Shown: positions 56,717-64,000 of the stretch, one piece after another
Position numbering within the stretch: position 1 is the first letter of the stretch
Layout: each line of letters opens with the position of its first letter
Assembly (NCBI GenBank): GCA_963845675.1
Contig: CAWJSX010000003.1
Coordinates: 372,001-436,000, forward strand
DNA: 64,000 nucleotides
Direction: 5' to 3'
DNA from: CAWJMD01 sp963845675
GTDB taxonomy: Bacteria; Actinomycetota; Actinomycetes; Actinomycetales; CAWJMD01
Program-made: the position numbers and the translations under genes
The notes under the pieces: generated by a model
Database searches by the model: none
What the model was told of the DNA's origin: nothing
The model's input: the letters and a program-made list of their open reading frames with translations, nothing else

Positions 56717-57285
56717 CGACCGTGACGACGTTCCCGCGGGTGTCCCGCACCGCCAAGGGGTACGAGGTCGACGAGGTCGACGCCTTCTTCCACGTCGCGC
56801 GCGAGGCCTACCAGCGAGGGGCACCCGGTCCGTCCGGACGGCGTCTGACCGCCGCCGAGGTCCGCCGTGTCGCCTTCGGGCTGCAGCGTGGCGGGTACGA
56901 CGTGCACGAGGTCGATGCCGCGCTCGACCGGCTCGAGGACGCCGTCGCCGCGCGTGAGCGGGAGCGCCTGATCGAGGAGGGCGGCAACCAGGCCCTCGTC
57001 AACGAGCTGACGCGGCGAGCCTCCACCCTGCAGGGGCGTCTGAACCGCCCTGCGGGGGAGCGCTTCTCGCGGGGCGAGAAGCGGCTGGAGATGACGTACG
57101 ACGTCGAAGACGTCGACTCCGTGTGCGAGAAGCTGGCCCACTACTTCTCCGACGGCGAGGAGATGTCCGCGGACGAGGTGCGTCATGCCGTGTTCCGCAC
57201 ACGATGGGGGCGGCGCGGCTACCGCGAGTCCGAGGTCGACGCGTTCCTGGACCGGGCGGTCGAGATCATGGTGGCGGTGGACTGA
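56713..57285 (+). CDS. DivIVA-domain-motif repeat protein
   Basis: 190 residues with three copies of a DivIVA/Wag31-like motif: GYEVDEVDAFF near residue 16, GYDVHEVDAALDRLEDAV near 64 and GYRESEVDAFLDRAVEIM near 167. The motif is that of DivIVA N-terminal membrane-binding/crossover regions, but no long coiled coil follows, so it is not Wag31 itself. ATGA overlap with rlmN. It may bind curved membrane or interact with polar growth machinery; this is inference. Confidence 0.85.
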   Translation: MTTVTTFPRVSRTAKGYEVDEVDAFFHVAREAYQRGAPGPSGRRLTAAEVRRVAFGLQRGGYDVHEVDAALDRLEDAVAARERERLIEEGGNQALVNELTRRASTLQGRLNRPAGERFSRGEKRLEMTYDVEDVDSVCEKLAHYFSDGEEMSADEVRHAVFRTRWGRRGYRESEVDAFLDRAVEIMVAVD

Positions 57286-58398
57286 CGCCCGGTGCGGGAC
57301 GGGTCCCGGCGCCGTCGTCGAGGGCAGCCAGCACGTCCTGCGGCGTGGAGGCGTCGTCGACGAGGTGGACCCGTCGGGCGAGGGCCCGCCCGGAGGCCAG
57401 TGACCCCACCAGCGGCCAGACCGGCAGGTCGGACGTCCAGTGCTCCCGCCCGACGAGCACCAGGGGCACGCCGCCGTCGGCGCCGTAGTAGCCCGGCGTG
57501 ACCGCCTGGAAGAGCTCCTGGACGGTGCCCGCGGCGCCCGGGAGGTAGACGAGACCGGCCGATGACCGCGCCAGCAGGGCGTCCTCACGCACGGCGTTGG
57601 AGAAGAACTTGGCCTGCAGGCACGCGAACGGGTTGGGCGGCTCGTGCCCGTAGAACCACGTGGGCACGCCCAGGCTGGCCGGAGCCGAGGGTGCGCGGTG
57701 ACGGCGCCTGACGGCCAGCCCGGTGCGCGCCCAGGCGGCGACGTCGTCGGCGAAGTCAGGGGTGGCCGCGAGATCCTGGACCGCGAGCCTCGAGCGTGTC
57801 CTCGTCCACCTCGTGCAGCCGTGCCCCGAGGTTGGCAGCCTCCATCGCTCCCGGTCCGCCTCCGGTGAGCACGAGGTGTCCGGCCCGCGCGAGGGCGCGT
57901 CCCAGCAGGGCTGCCTCCCGGTAGCCGTCGCTTCCCCTCGCCACGGCGTGCCCACCCATCACCCCGACGCAGCGCCGTCCCCGGACGGCCTCGTCGAGGG
58001 CGTCGGCGACCGCGTCGTCGTGCATCGCCCGCAGCAGCGTCGTGAGGGCGTCGTGGGCGGCCGACCCGTCACGGCTCCACATGTACGCGCGGGCGTCGAC
58101 GGTCGACCCGTAGCCGTCCTCGAGGCCCTCGGTAGAGCTCCTCCGGGTCGTACAGGTGGGCGCGGTAGACGTCCACCGGGCACCCCGGGACGACCGGGAA
58201 GATGACGGCGCCGTGCTCGCGCAGGTGCTCGTCGAGTGCCGGCGACAGCACGCCACCGAGCACCACGGCCCCGCGAGGGTCCGTCTGCAGCAACACGTCC
58301 TCGCGGCGGGTCAGGTCGAGGTTCTGGAGCCTGGCACCCCGCAGGCCGCGTCCCGACGCGAGGACCCGGTCGAGGTGGTCAAGGCTCTCGATCTCCAC
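57266..58398 (-). CDS. LOG-family Rossmann protein, two frameshifts
   Basis: Three frames join into one protein of about 375 residues: an N-terminal part (SLDHLDRVLASGRGLRGARL ... LYDPEELY), a middle part after ~58130 (GYGSTVDARAYMWSRDG, VLTGGGPGAMEAANLGARL), and a C-terminal part after ~57790 (AVQDLAATPDFADDVAAWAR, VYLPGAAGTVQELFQAV). GGGPGAMEAAN and the PGxxGTxxE variant (PGAAGT-QE) identify the LOG/lysine-decarboxylase-like Rossmann fold; LOG enzymes release cytokinin-type bases from nucleotides. The long N-terminal domain is a feature of one bacterial subgroup. GTG start. Overlaps the DivIVA-like gene end by 20 bp. Confidence 0.8.
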
Positions 58399-58426
58399 GC
58401 GGCGACCCTCTCACGGGCGCCGTCGC

Positions 58427-58847
58427 TCACTGCACGCAGAACTCGTTGCCCTCCGGGTCGGTCATCACCACCCAGCGGCTGAACTGGTCGTGCCGCTCGT
58501 CGACCTTCGCGCCGCCGGCCTCGACGAGCGTCCGCACGAGGGCCTGGATGGCCTCCCGGCTCTCGCTCGCTGCCGCCGGCGGCGACGTCGAGGTGCATCC
58601 GGTTCTTCGCGGTCTTGCCCTCGGGCACCCGCTGGAAGAACACGCGCGGGCCGACGCCGTCCGGGTCGATGATCGCCGCAGCTCGGTCGCGGTCGCCGGG
58701 CGGGACGCCCACGGACTCGAGAAAGGCCTCCCAGCTGTCGAAGCCCGGTGGCGGTGGCTGCTCGACGTAGCCCAGCGCCGTCGCCCAGAACCGGGCGAGG
58801 CGGGCCGGGTCGGCCGCGTCGAAGCTGATCTGGAGCTGCCTGGCCAT
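58427..58847 (-). CDS. VOC-superfamily protein, one frameshift
   Basis: Glyoxalase/bleomycin-resistance-like fold: QLQISFDAADPARLARFWAT, GPRVFFQRVPEGKTAKNRMH LDVAAG, then after a shift near 58570 SREAIQALVRTLVEAGGAKV and VMTDPEGNEFCVQ as the last strand. About 140 residues when restored. Many such proteins bind divalent metal; substrate unknown. ATG 58847 has GGGAGGAC upstream. Confidence 0.82.
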
Positions 58848-58928
58848 GACGTCCTCCCGTCGCTCGTCAGTGCCTGGAGGACGCTAGCGTCCCCCGCCGA
58901 CGGTCGGGCCGGTCACGACGTGACGACG

Positions 58929-59336
58929 TCAGGTGCCGTCGCCCAGGGTGCTGTCGCCCATCACCCGGTCCACGTCGATCACGACGACCACCCTGCTGGG
59001 GTTCTCGCGCGGCACGCGGTAGCGCTCGGCGTACCTGCGCTCGGCCTCCACGACCTCGCCCTTCTCCGTGAGCACGCGCGCGACCCCCTCGAGGGTCAGC
59101 CACCGTCGGCCCTCGAACTGGCTCACGGCGGCCCGTCCCCCTCGTGCGGCGTTGCGGGCCTTCGTGGACGACCCGCTCGTGATGACCCGGACGACACAAC
59201 CGTCGCCGTCCCAGGTGAAACCGACGGGGACGACGTGCGGGGAGCCGTCCGCGCGCAGGGTCGTGAGGGTGCACAGGTGCCGGTCGCGGAGGAACTGCAC
59301 CGCGCCGACGGGGAGGTCGTGGGGGTCCATCCGCAT
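58929..59336 (-). CDS. Pyridoxamine-5'-phosphate-oxidase-fold protein (F420/flavin-binding type)
   Basis: 135 residues from ATG 59336. Split-barrel: LCTLTTLRADGSPHVVPVGF, SGSSTKARNAARGGRAAVSQ and GVARVLTEKGEVVEAERRYA match the actinobacterial PPOX class that often uses F420 or flavin. The start is suggested by CAGGCT six bases upstream on the minus strand; an in-frame GTG at 59342 adds two residues. It is divergent from the acyl-CoA synthetase gene. Confidence 0.87.
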   Translation of the reverse strand: MRMDPHDLPVGAVQFLRDRHLCTLTTLRADGSPHVVPVGFTWDGDGCVVRVITSGSSTKARNAARGGRAAVSQFEGRRWLTLEGVARVLTEKGEVVEAERRYAERYRVPRENPSRVVVVIDVDRVMGDSTLGDGT

Positions 59337-59412
59337 GGGCACAGCCTGTCAGTCGACGGTCATCGCGCCGAGGGGGAGTGCGCCCGCATCCTCGTCGCGG
59401 CAGGATGCACCC

Positions 59413-61330
59413 ATGGCGGACGACCGGACGACCACTGGCACCTGGGCCCGCGCGCACCGGCGGTCGCTCGAGGACCCCGAGGGGTTCTGGGGCGAGGCAG
59501 CGGGCCTGGTGGACTGGATCACCGCCCCGGCCAGCGTCCTCGACGACGACCGCGCCCCGTTCTACCGGTGGTTCAGCGGCGGGGTGCTGAACACCTGCTA
59601 CAACGCTCTCGACCGGCACGTGATCGCTGGTCGCGGCGACCAGGTCGCGCTCATCCACGACTCTCCGGTCACCGGCTCGCAGCGGTCGTACACGTACGCG
59701 CAGCTCCTGGACGAGGTCGCGCGCTTCGGCGGGGTGCTGCGCGTGCTGGGCGTCGAGCAGGGCGACCGGGTCGTGATCTACATGCCGATGGTGCCCCAGG
59801 CGGCCATCGCCATGTTGGCGTGCGCCCGCATCGGGGCCGTCCACTCGGTGGTCTTCGGGGGGTTCGCGCCCGCCGAGCTCGCGGCGCGCATCGACGACGC
59901 CCGCCCGGTCGTCGTCGTGACCGCCTCCTGCGGCATCGAGCCCACCCGCGTGGTCGAGTACAAGCCGATGCTCGACGCCGCCATCGAGCGGGCGGAGCAC
60001 AAGCCGTCGCAGGTCGTGGTGCTGCAGCGTCCGGCGGCGCGGGCCTCGATGGTCGACGGTCGCGACGTCGACTGGGACGTGCTCATGCGACCCGGCGCGG
60101 TCGGCCCCGCCGAGTGCGTGCCGGTCGCCGCGACGGACCCGCTGTACGTGCTGTACACGTCCGGCACGACCGGTCGTCCGAAGGGGATATTGCGCGACAA
60201 CGGGGGCCACGCGGTGGCTCTCACGTGGTCGATGCGCCACGTGTTCGGGCTCGATGCCGGCGACACCATGTTCACGGCCAGCGACGTGGGCTGGGTCGTC
60301 GGGCACTCCTACATCGTCTACGGGCCGCTGCTCGCCGGCTGCACCACCGTCCTGTTCGAGGGCAAGCCCGTCGGGACGCCCGACGCGGGGACCCTCTGGC
60401 GCGTGGCCGCCGAGCACGGCGCCTCCGTCGTCTTCACCGCGCCGACGGCGATCCGCGCCGTGCGCAAGGCCGACCCCGACGGCGACGCTCGTCGTCGGAC
60501 ACGACCTGTCGCGGCTGCGCACCCTGTTCCTCGCGGGGGAGCGCCTCGACCCCGACACCTACCAGTGGGCGACGCAGACCCTCGGGGTACCGGTCGTCGA
60601 CAACTGGTGGCAGACCGAGACCGGGTGGCCGATCGCCGCGAACTGCCTCGGCCTGGAAGCGCTCCCGATCAAGCCAGGGTCTCCCACCGTGCCCGTGCCG
60701 GGGTACGACGTGCAGGTTCTCGGCCCGGACGGCGCGCCTGTGCCGGCGGGTGTCGAGGGTGCGGTGTGCCTGAGGCTGCCGCTGCCGCCCGGAACGCTGC
60801 CCACCCTCTGGGGTGACGACGACCGCTACGTGTCGGGGTACCTCTCGGCCTTCGAGGGCTACTACCTGACCGGCGACGGCGGCTACCTCGACGAGGACGG
60901 CTACCTCTTCGTGCTGGGTCGCACCGACGACGTCATCAACGTCGCCGGCCACCGCCTGTCGACCGGCACGCTCGAGGCGGCGCTGGCCGGTCACCCGGCC
61001 GTGGCCGAGTGCGCCGTGATCGGCGTGCACGACGAGCTCAAGGGGCAGGTCCCGCGTGCGCTGGTGGTGCTCAAGGGGTCCGGCGACGACGTCCCCGACG
61101 TGGAGACCCTGCGTGCCGAGCTGGTCCGGCGCGTACGCGACGAGGTCGGCGCGGTGGCCGCCCTGCGGCAGGTCGACGTCGTCGCGGCGCTTCCGAAGAC
61201 GCGATCCGGGAAGGTGCTGCGCAAGACGATGCGGGAGATCGCCGACGGGGTCACCCCCACCGTGCCCTCCACGATCGAGGACGCCTCGGTGCTCGACGCC
61301 CTGGGGCCCACGCTTCGACCCGCCCCCTGA
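59413..61330 (+). CDS. prpE: Propionate/acetate--CoA ligase (PrpE-like), one frameshift
   Basis: AMP-forming acyl-CoA synthetase, about 638 residues when restored. NTCYNALDRHVIAGRGDQVA is characteristic of propionyl-CoA synthetases; the AMP motif is LYTSGTTGRPKGILRDNGGH; then after a shift near 60485 WWQTETGWPIAAN, GRTDDVINVAGHRLSTGTLE and the acetylatable lysine in TRSGKVLRKTMR. Single break in KADPDGDATLVVGHD, probably a base indel. ATG 59413 follows CAGGAT by six bases. Activates propionate or acetate for central metabolism. Confidence 0.9.
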
Positions 61331-61366
61331 CAAGCCCCCTGACAAGCCCCCTGACAAGCCCCCGGG
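61322..61366. repeat. 12-bp tandem repeat across the prpE stop codon
   Basis: GCCCCCTGACAA occurs three times (61322-61333, 61334-61345, 61346-61357) with a partial fourth; the first copy contains the stop TGA. It fills the gap to the convergent rsgA gene. Each unit carries an in-frame stop, so read-through would be cut again. Confidence 0.75.
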
Positions 61367-61374
61367 GCGTGGCG

Positions 61375-62409
61375 TCAGTCCTCGGACGTGCGGGCGCGCA
61401 GCAGGCGGCGCAGGGACTCGAGGCGGGCGGGGCCGGCAGGACCGGCGCCGCCTGACGCGACGAACGGGTCGAGGCCGCACTCGGGCTCGTCGTGGGTGCA
61501 GCCGCGGGGGCAGCCGGCTTCGCCGGGCACCAGGTCGGGGAACGCAGCCAGCAGGCCGGACGGCTTCACGTGCGCCAGGCCGAAGGACCGCACGCCCGGG
61601 GTGTCCGTGACCCAGCCTGCCGCGTGGCCCTCGTCGTCCCGCAGCCGCAGTGCGACGGCCGAGGACGAGGTGTGCCGACCTCGGCCGGTCACCACGTTGA
61701 CGTGGCCGACGGCTCGGTCGGCGTCGGGGACGAGGGCGTTGACGAGCGTCGACTTGCCGACTCCCGAGTGCCCGACCAGCACGCTGTCCCTGCCCTCCAG
61801 CCGGGCGCGCACGTCGTCGAGGCCGAGGATCCGGTCGCCCTCGCGCCGCGTCACCACGATGGCCACGTCCAGGTCGGCGTAGAGCGCCAGGAACGGTTCG
61901 GGGTCGGTGAGGTCCGCCTTCGTCAGGCAGAGCAGCGCCTCCAGGCCGGCGTCGTACGCCGCCACCAGGCACCTGTCGACCATGCGAGGACGCGGCTCCG
62001 GGTCCGCCAGGGCGGTGACGACGACGAGCTGGTCGACGCCGGTGACGATCACGCGCTCCACGGGGTCGGTGTCGTCGGCGGTACGACGCAGCAGGCCGTG
62101 CCGGGGCTCCACGCGCACCACTCGAGCCAACGTGTCGACCTCGCCCGAGACGTCGCCCACGAGGTGCACCCGGTCACCGACGATGACGGACGACTTGCCC
62201 AGCTCCCGCGCCTTCATGGCCTGGACCACGCGCTCGTCGGGCAGGCCCTCCCGCACGAGGGTCGTGTAGCGGCCGCGGTCGACGGTCAGCACGCGCCCCG
62301 GGACGGCGTCGGCGTGTGCCGGGCGGTCCTTGGTGCGCGGACGAGAACCCTTGGGGTTCGGACGGACTCGCGCGTCCGACTCGTCGTAGCGTCGACGCCT
62401 CGTCGGCAT
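61375..62409 (-). CDS. rsgA: Ribosome small-subunit-dependent GTPase RsgA
   Basis: 344 residues; circularly permuted GTPase for late 30S maturation. OB domain (VLTVDRGRYTTLV), G4 LTKADL, G1 VGHSGVGKSTLVNALVPDAD, TDTPGVRSFGLAHV as G3, and zinc motif CPRGCTHDEPECG. ATG 62409 lies ten bases past the aroA stop, so the two form one operon (aroA-rsgA), as in relatives. Confidence 0.95.
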   Translation of the reverse strand: MPTRRRRYDESDARVRPNPKGSRPRTKDRPAHADAVPGRVLTVDRGRYTTLVREGLPDERVVQAMKARELGKSSVIVGDRVHLVGDVSGEVDTLARVVRVEPRHGLLRRTADDTDPVERVIVTGVDQLVVVTALADPEPRPRMVDRCLVAAYDAGLEALLCLTKADLTDPEPFLALYADLDVAIVVTRREGDRILGLDDVRARLEGRDSVLVGHSGVGKSTLVNALVPDADRAVGHVNVVTGRGRHTSSSAVALRLRDDEGHAAGWVTDTPGVRSFGLAHVKPSGLLAAFPDLVPGEAGCPRGCTHDEPECGLDPFVASGGAGPAGPARLESLRRLLRARTSED

Positions 62410-62419
62410 CAGATGGCGC

Positions 62420-63732
62420 TCACCGTCGAGCGTCCGCGACGCTCGCGACCGCGACGTCGCCGAGCATCCCCGCCCAGAGCTCGGTGAACCCGGGGAGCGT
62501 CTTGGCCGTCGTGCCGACGTTCTCCACCTGCACGCCCGGCACGCACAGCCCGAGGAGCGCGCCGGCGGTCGCGAGACGGTGGTCGTGGTACGTGTGGAAC
62601 ACGCCGCCGTGCAGAGGACGGGGCCGGATCGTCAGTCCGTCCTCGTGCTCGGTGACGTCGCCGCCCGAGGGCGTTGATCTGCGTCGCGAGGGCGGCAAGC
62701 CGGTCCGTCTCGTGTCCGCGCAGGTGCGCGATGCCGCGCAGGTGCGACGGCGAGTCGGCAAGTGCCGCAAGGGCTGCCACCACCGGGGTGAGCTCGCCCG
62801 CATCGTGCAGGTCGGCGTCGATGCCGTAGACCTCACCGGTCCCCGTGACCGTGAGGCCGTCCCGGTCGAGCGAGACCTCGGCGCCCATCCCGTCGAGCAG
62901 GTCACGCATCAGGTCGCCGGCCTGCGTCGTGCGCTGCGGCCAGTCCGGAACCGTCACGCGCCCTCCGACGGCGAGGGCGGCTGCGACGAACGGGGCGGCG
63001 TTGGACAGGTCCGGCTCCACCTGCACGTCGAGCGGCGCGATCCCGCCCGGCTCGACCCTCCACGTGTTCTCGACGCTGTCGTCGACCACCACGCCGCAGT
63101 CGCGCAGGGTCTCGACCGTCATGAGCAGGTGCGGCTCGCTGGGCACCGGCGGCCCGACGTTGACGACCGTGGTCGCCGCGCCGGTAGCGCGCACCCGAGA
63201 GCAGGAGACCGGAGACGAACTGGCTCGACGCCGACGCGTCGATGGACGTCGTCCCGCCGGCCACCGACCCCGTGCCCTGCACCGTGAACGGCAGGGTGCC
63301 GCGACCTCCGTCGTCGACGGCGACACCCAGGTCGCGGAGGGCAGCGAGCACCGGCCCCATCGGACGCAGGCGGGCCTGGTCGTCACCGTCGAAGTGCACG
63401 GGGGCGTCGGCCAGTGCGGCCAGCGGAGGCAGGAACCGCATGACGGTTCCGGCCAGCCCGCAGTCGATCTCGCGGTCACCGGCGACAGGACCGGGGATGA
63501 CGACCCAGTCGACGCCGTCGGTGTCGTCCTCGACGGCGGCGCCGAGCGACTCCAGGGCGTCCACCATCAGGAGCGTGTCACGGGAGCGCAGCGGTGCCCG
63601 CAGACGTGACGGCCCGTCGGCCAGCGCGGCCAGGACGAGGTAGCGGTTGGTCAGCGACTTCGAGCCGGGTAGCCGCACGGTGGCGTGCACCGGCGCAGCG
63701 GCCGTCGGGGCGTCCCAGTGCGGCTCGGTCAT
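62420..63732 (-). CDS. aroA: 3-phosphoshikimate 1-carboxyvinyltransferase, two frameshifts
   Basis: EPSP synthase of the shikimate pathway, about 437 residues when restored. N-terminal LPGSKSLTNRYLVLAALADG and GLAGTVMRFLPPLAAL; after a shift near 63180 VPSEPHLLMTVETLRDCGVV and VEPDLSNAAPFVAAALAVGG; after a second near 62670 GGVFHTYHDHRLATAGALLG (substrate-binding), then VGTTAKTLPGFTELW. Because the enzyme is normally essential and all blocks are well kept, the breaks are more likely indel errors. ATG 63732 follows TACTCT by six bases (leaderless). Confidence 0.92.
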
Positions 63733-63738
63733 GCCGCG

Positions 63739-63744
63739 AGAGTA
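63739..63744 (-). promoter_or_regulatory. Leaderless -10 element for aroA
   Basis: On the minus strand TACTCT, six bases, then ATG 63732. It lies only one base from the stop of the upstream DoxX gene, so aroA-rsgA can be transcribed independently of it. Confidence 0.45.
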
Positions 63745-63745
63745 G

Positions 63746-64000
63746 TCAGCGGACCGCGTGCTCGACCTTGTGGGCGGCGTGCCGTGCCTCGTGGCGGGCG
63801 TCCTGGGCTGCCCGCTTGGTGTCCTTCTTCGCCGACGAGGCGGCGCGCTTCGCGTCCTTCTTCGCCGACGAGGCGGCGCGCTTCGCGTCCTTGGCCGGCG
63901 CGCTGTGAACGCCAGGCCAGTCCCGGGCGGCCCTCGGTGTCGGCGCTCGCGATCAGCAGACCACCCAGCAGCGCGGCGTTCTTCAGGAACGCCTGCCTCT
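63746..64000 (-). CDS. DoxX-family protein, C-terminal part, one frameshift
   Basis: The gene enters from the right edge on the minus strand. RQAFLKNAALLGGLLIASAD and TEGRPGLAWR are the last conserved block of DoxX-like membrane proteins; then after a one-base shift near 63910 comes a basic tail (AKDAKRAASSAKKDAKRAAS ... HEARHAAHKVEHAVR) ending at 63746. The tail contains an exact 33-base duplication. DoxX beside aroA is usual in this lineage. Confidence 0.75.
63821..63886. repeat. 33-bp tandem duplication in the DoxX tail
   Basis: Two exact 33-base units (63821-63853 and 63854-63886), each encoding the 11-residue block DAKRAASSAKK on the minus strand. Confidence 0.8.

Overview
The window is chromosomal housekeeping DNA of a very GC-rich actinobacterium. 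The gene order (gpsA-ddl-thiL-rpmB-recG-coaD-rnc-mutM-smc-ftsY-amtB-glnB-glnD-ffh-rpsP-rimM-trmD-rplS-lepB-rnhB-dprA-xerC-whiG-rpsB-tsf-pyrH-frr-cdsA-rlmN-rsgA-aroA) is the conserved actinobacterial backbone. Protein style (DUF3515, DUF2469, a whiG-type sigma factor beside dprA/xerC, two crcB genes, DoxX beside aroA) suggests Nocardioidaceae or a close Propionibacteriales relative. That placement is inference, because no rRNA gene lies in the window. I saw no tRNA, rRNA, CRISPR array, prophage or transposase.

Layout. 1-4.9 kb: end of gpsA, a transsulfuration enzyme divergent from ddl, a DUF3515 lipoprotein, a lone RAM-domain protein, thiL and rpmB. 5-13.4 kb: fakA-like kinase, recG, rsmD, coaD, yceD, rpmF, rnc, mutM, acyP. 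13.4-20.6 kb: a LysR regulator, a small Cys-rich protein, smc, an unrecognised membrane-anchored protein, ftsY. 20.6-26 kb: an accessory stretch with a histidine kinase/response regulator/ABC exporter set and a CPBP protease-like membrane protein, the latter flanked by two diverged copies of a ~70-bp repeat. 26-30.5 kb: the ammonium/PII module amtB-glnB-glnD. 30.5-35.3 kb: MpaB-like oxygenase, ffh, an unknown, an amidohydrolase, yjbQ. 35.4-47.6 kb: rpsP-khpA-rimM-trmD, rplS-lepB-lepB-rnhB-DUF2469, yraN-comM-dprA-xerC-whiG, paired crcB. 47.5-57.3 kb: M23 peptidase, aminotransferase, rpsB-tsf, cupin, pyrH-frr-cdsA-rlmN, DivIVA-like. 57.3-64 kb: LOG-like, VOC, PNPOx-like, prpE-like, rsgA, aroA, DoxX.

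Two general features stand out. First, many genes have a -10-like hexamer (xAxxxT, mostly TAnnnT) six or seven bases before the start codon, which indicates leaderless transcription and fixes several starts (rsmD, coaD, histidine kinase, amidohydrolase, yjbQ, CPBP, aroA). Second, several housekeeping proteins carry low-complexity, repeat-built tails or N-terminal extensions (RpsP, RpsB, CdsA, CoaD, RNase III, DoxX).

Twelve genes, including indispensable ones such as aroA and rpsB, are broken by one-base frameshifts. Because essential genes are hit and the downstream frames remain well conserved, I read these mainly as sequencing or assembly indels rather than decay. Such genes are annotated over their full restored span, with the breakpoints stated.
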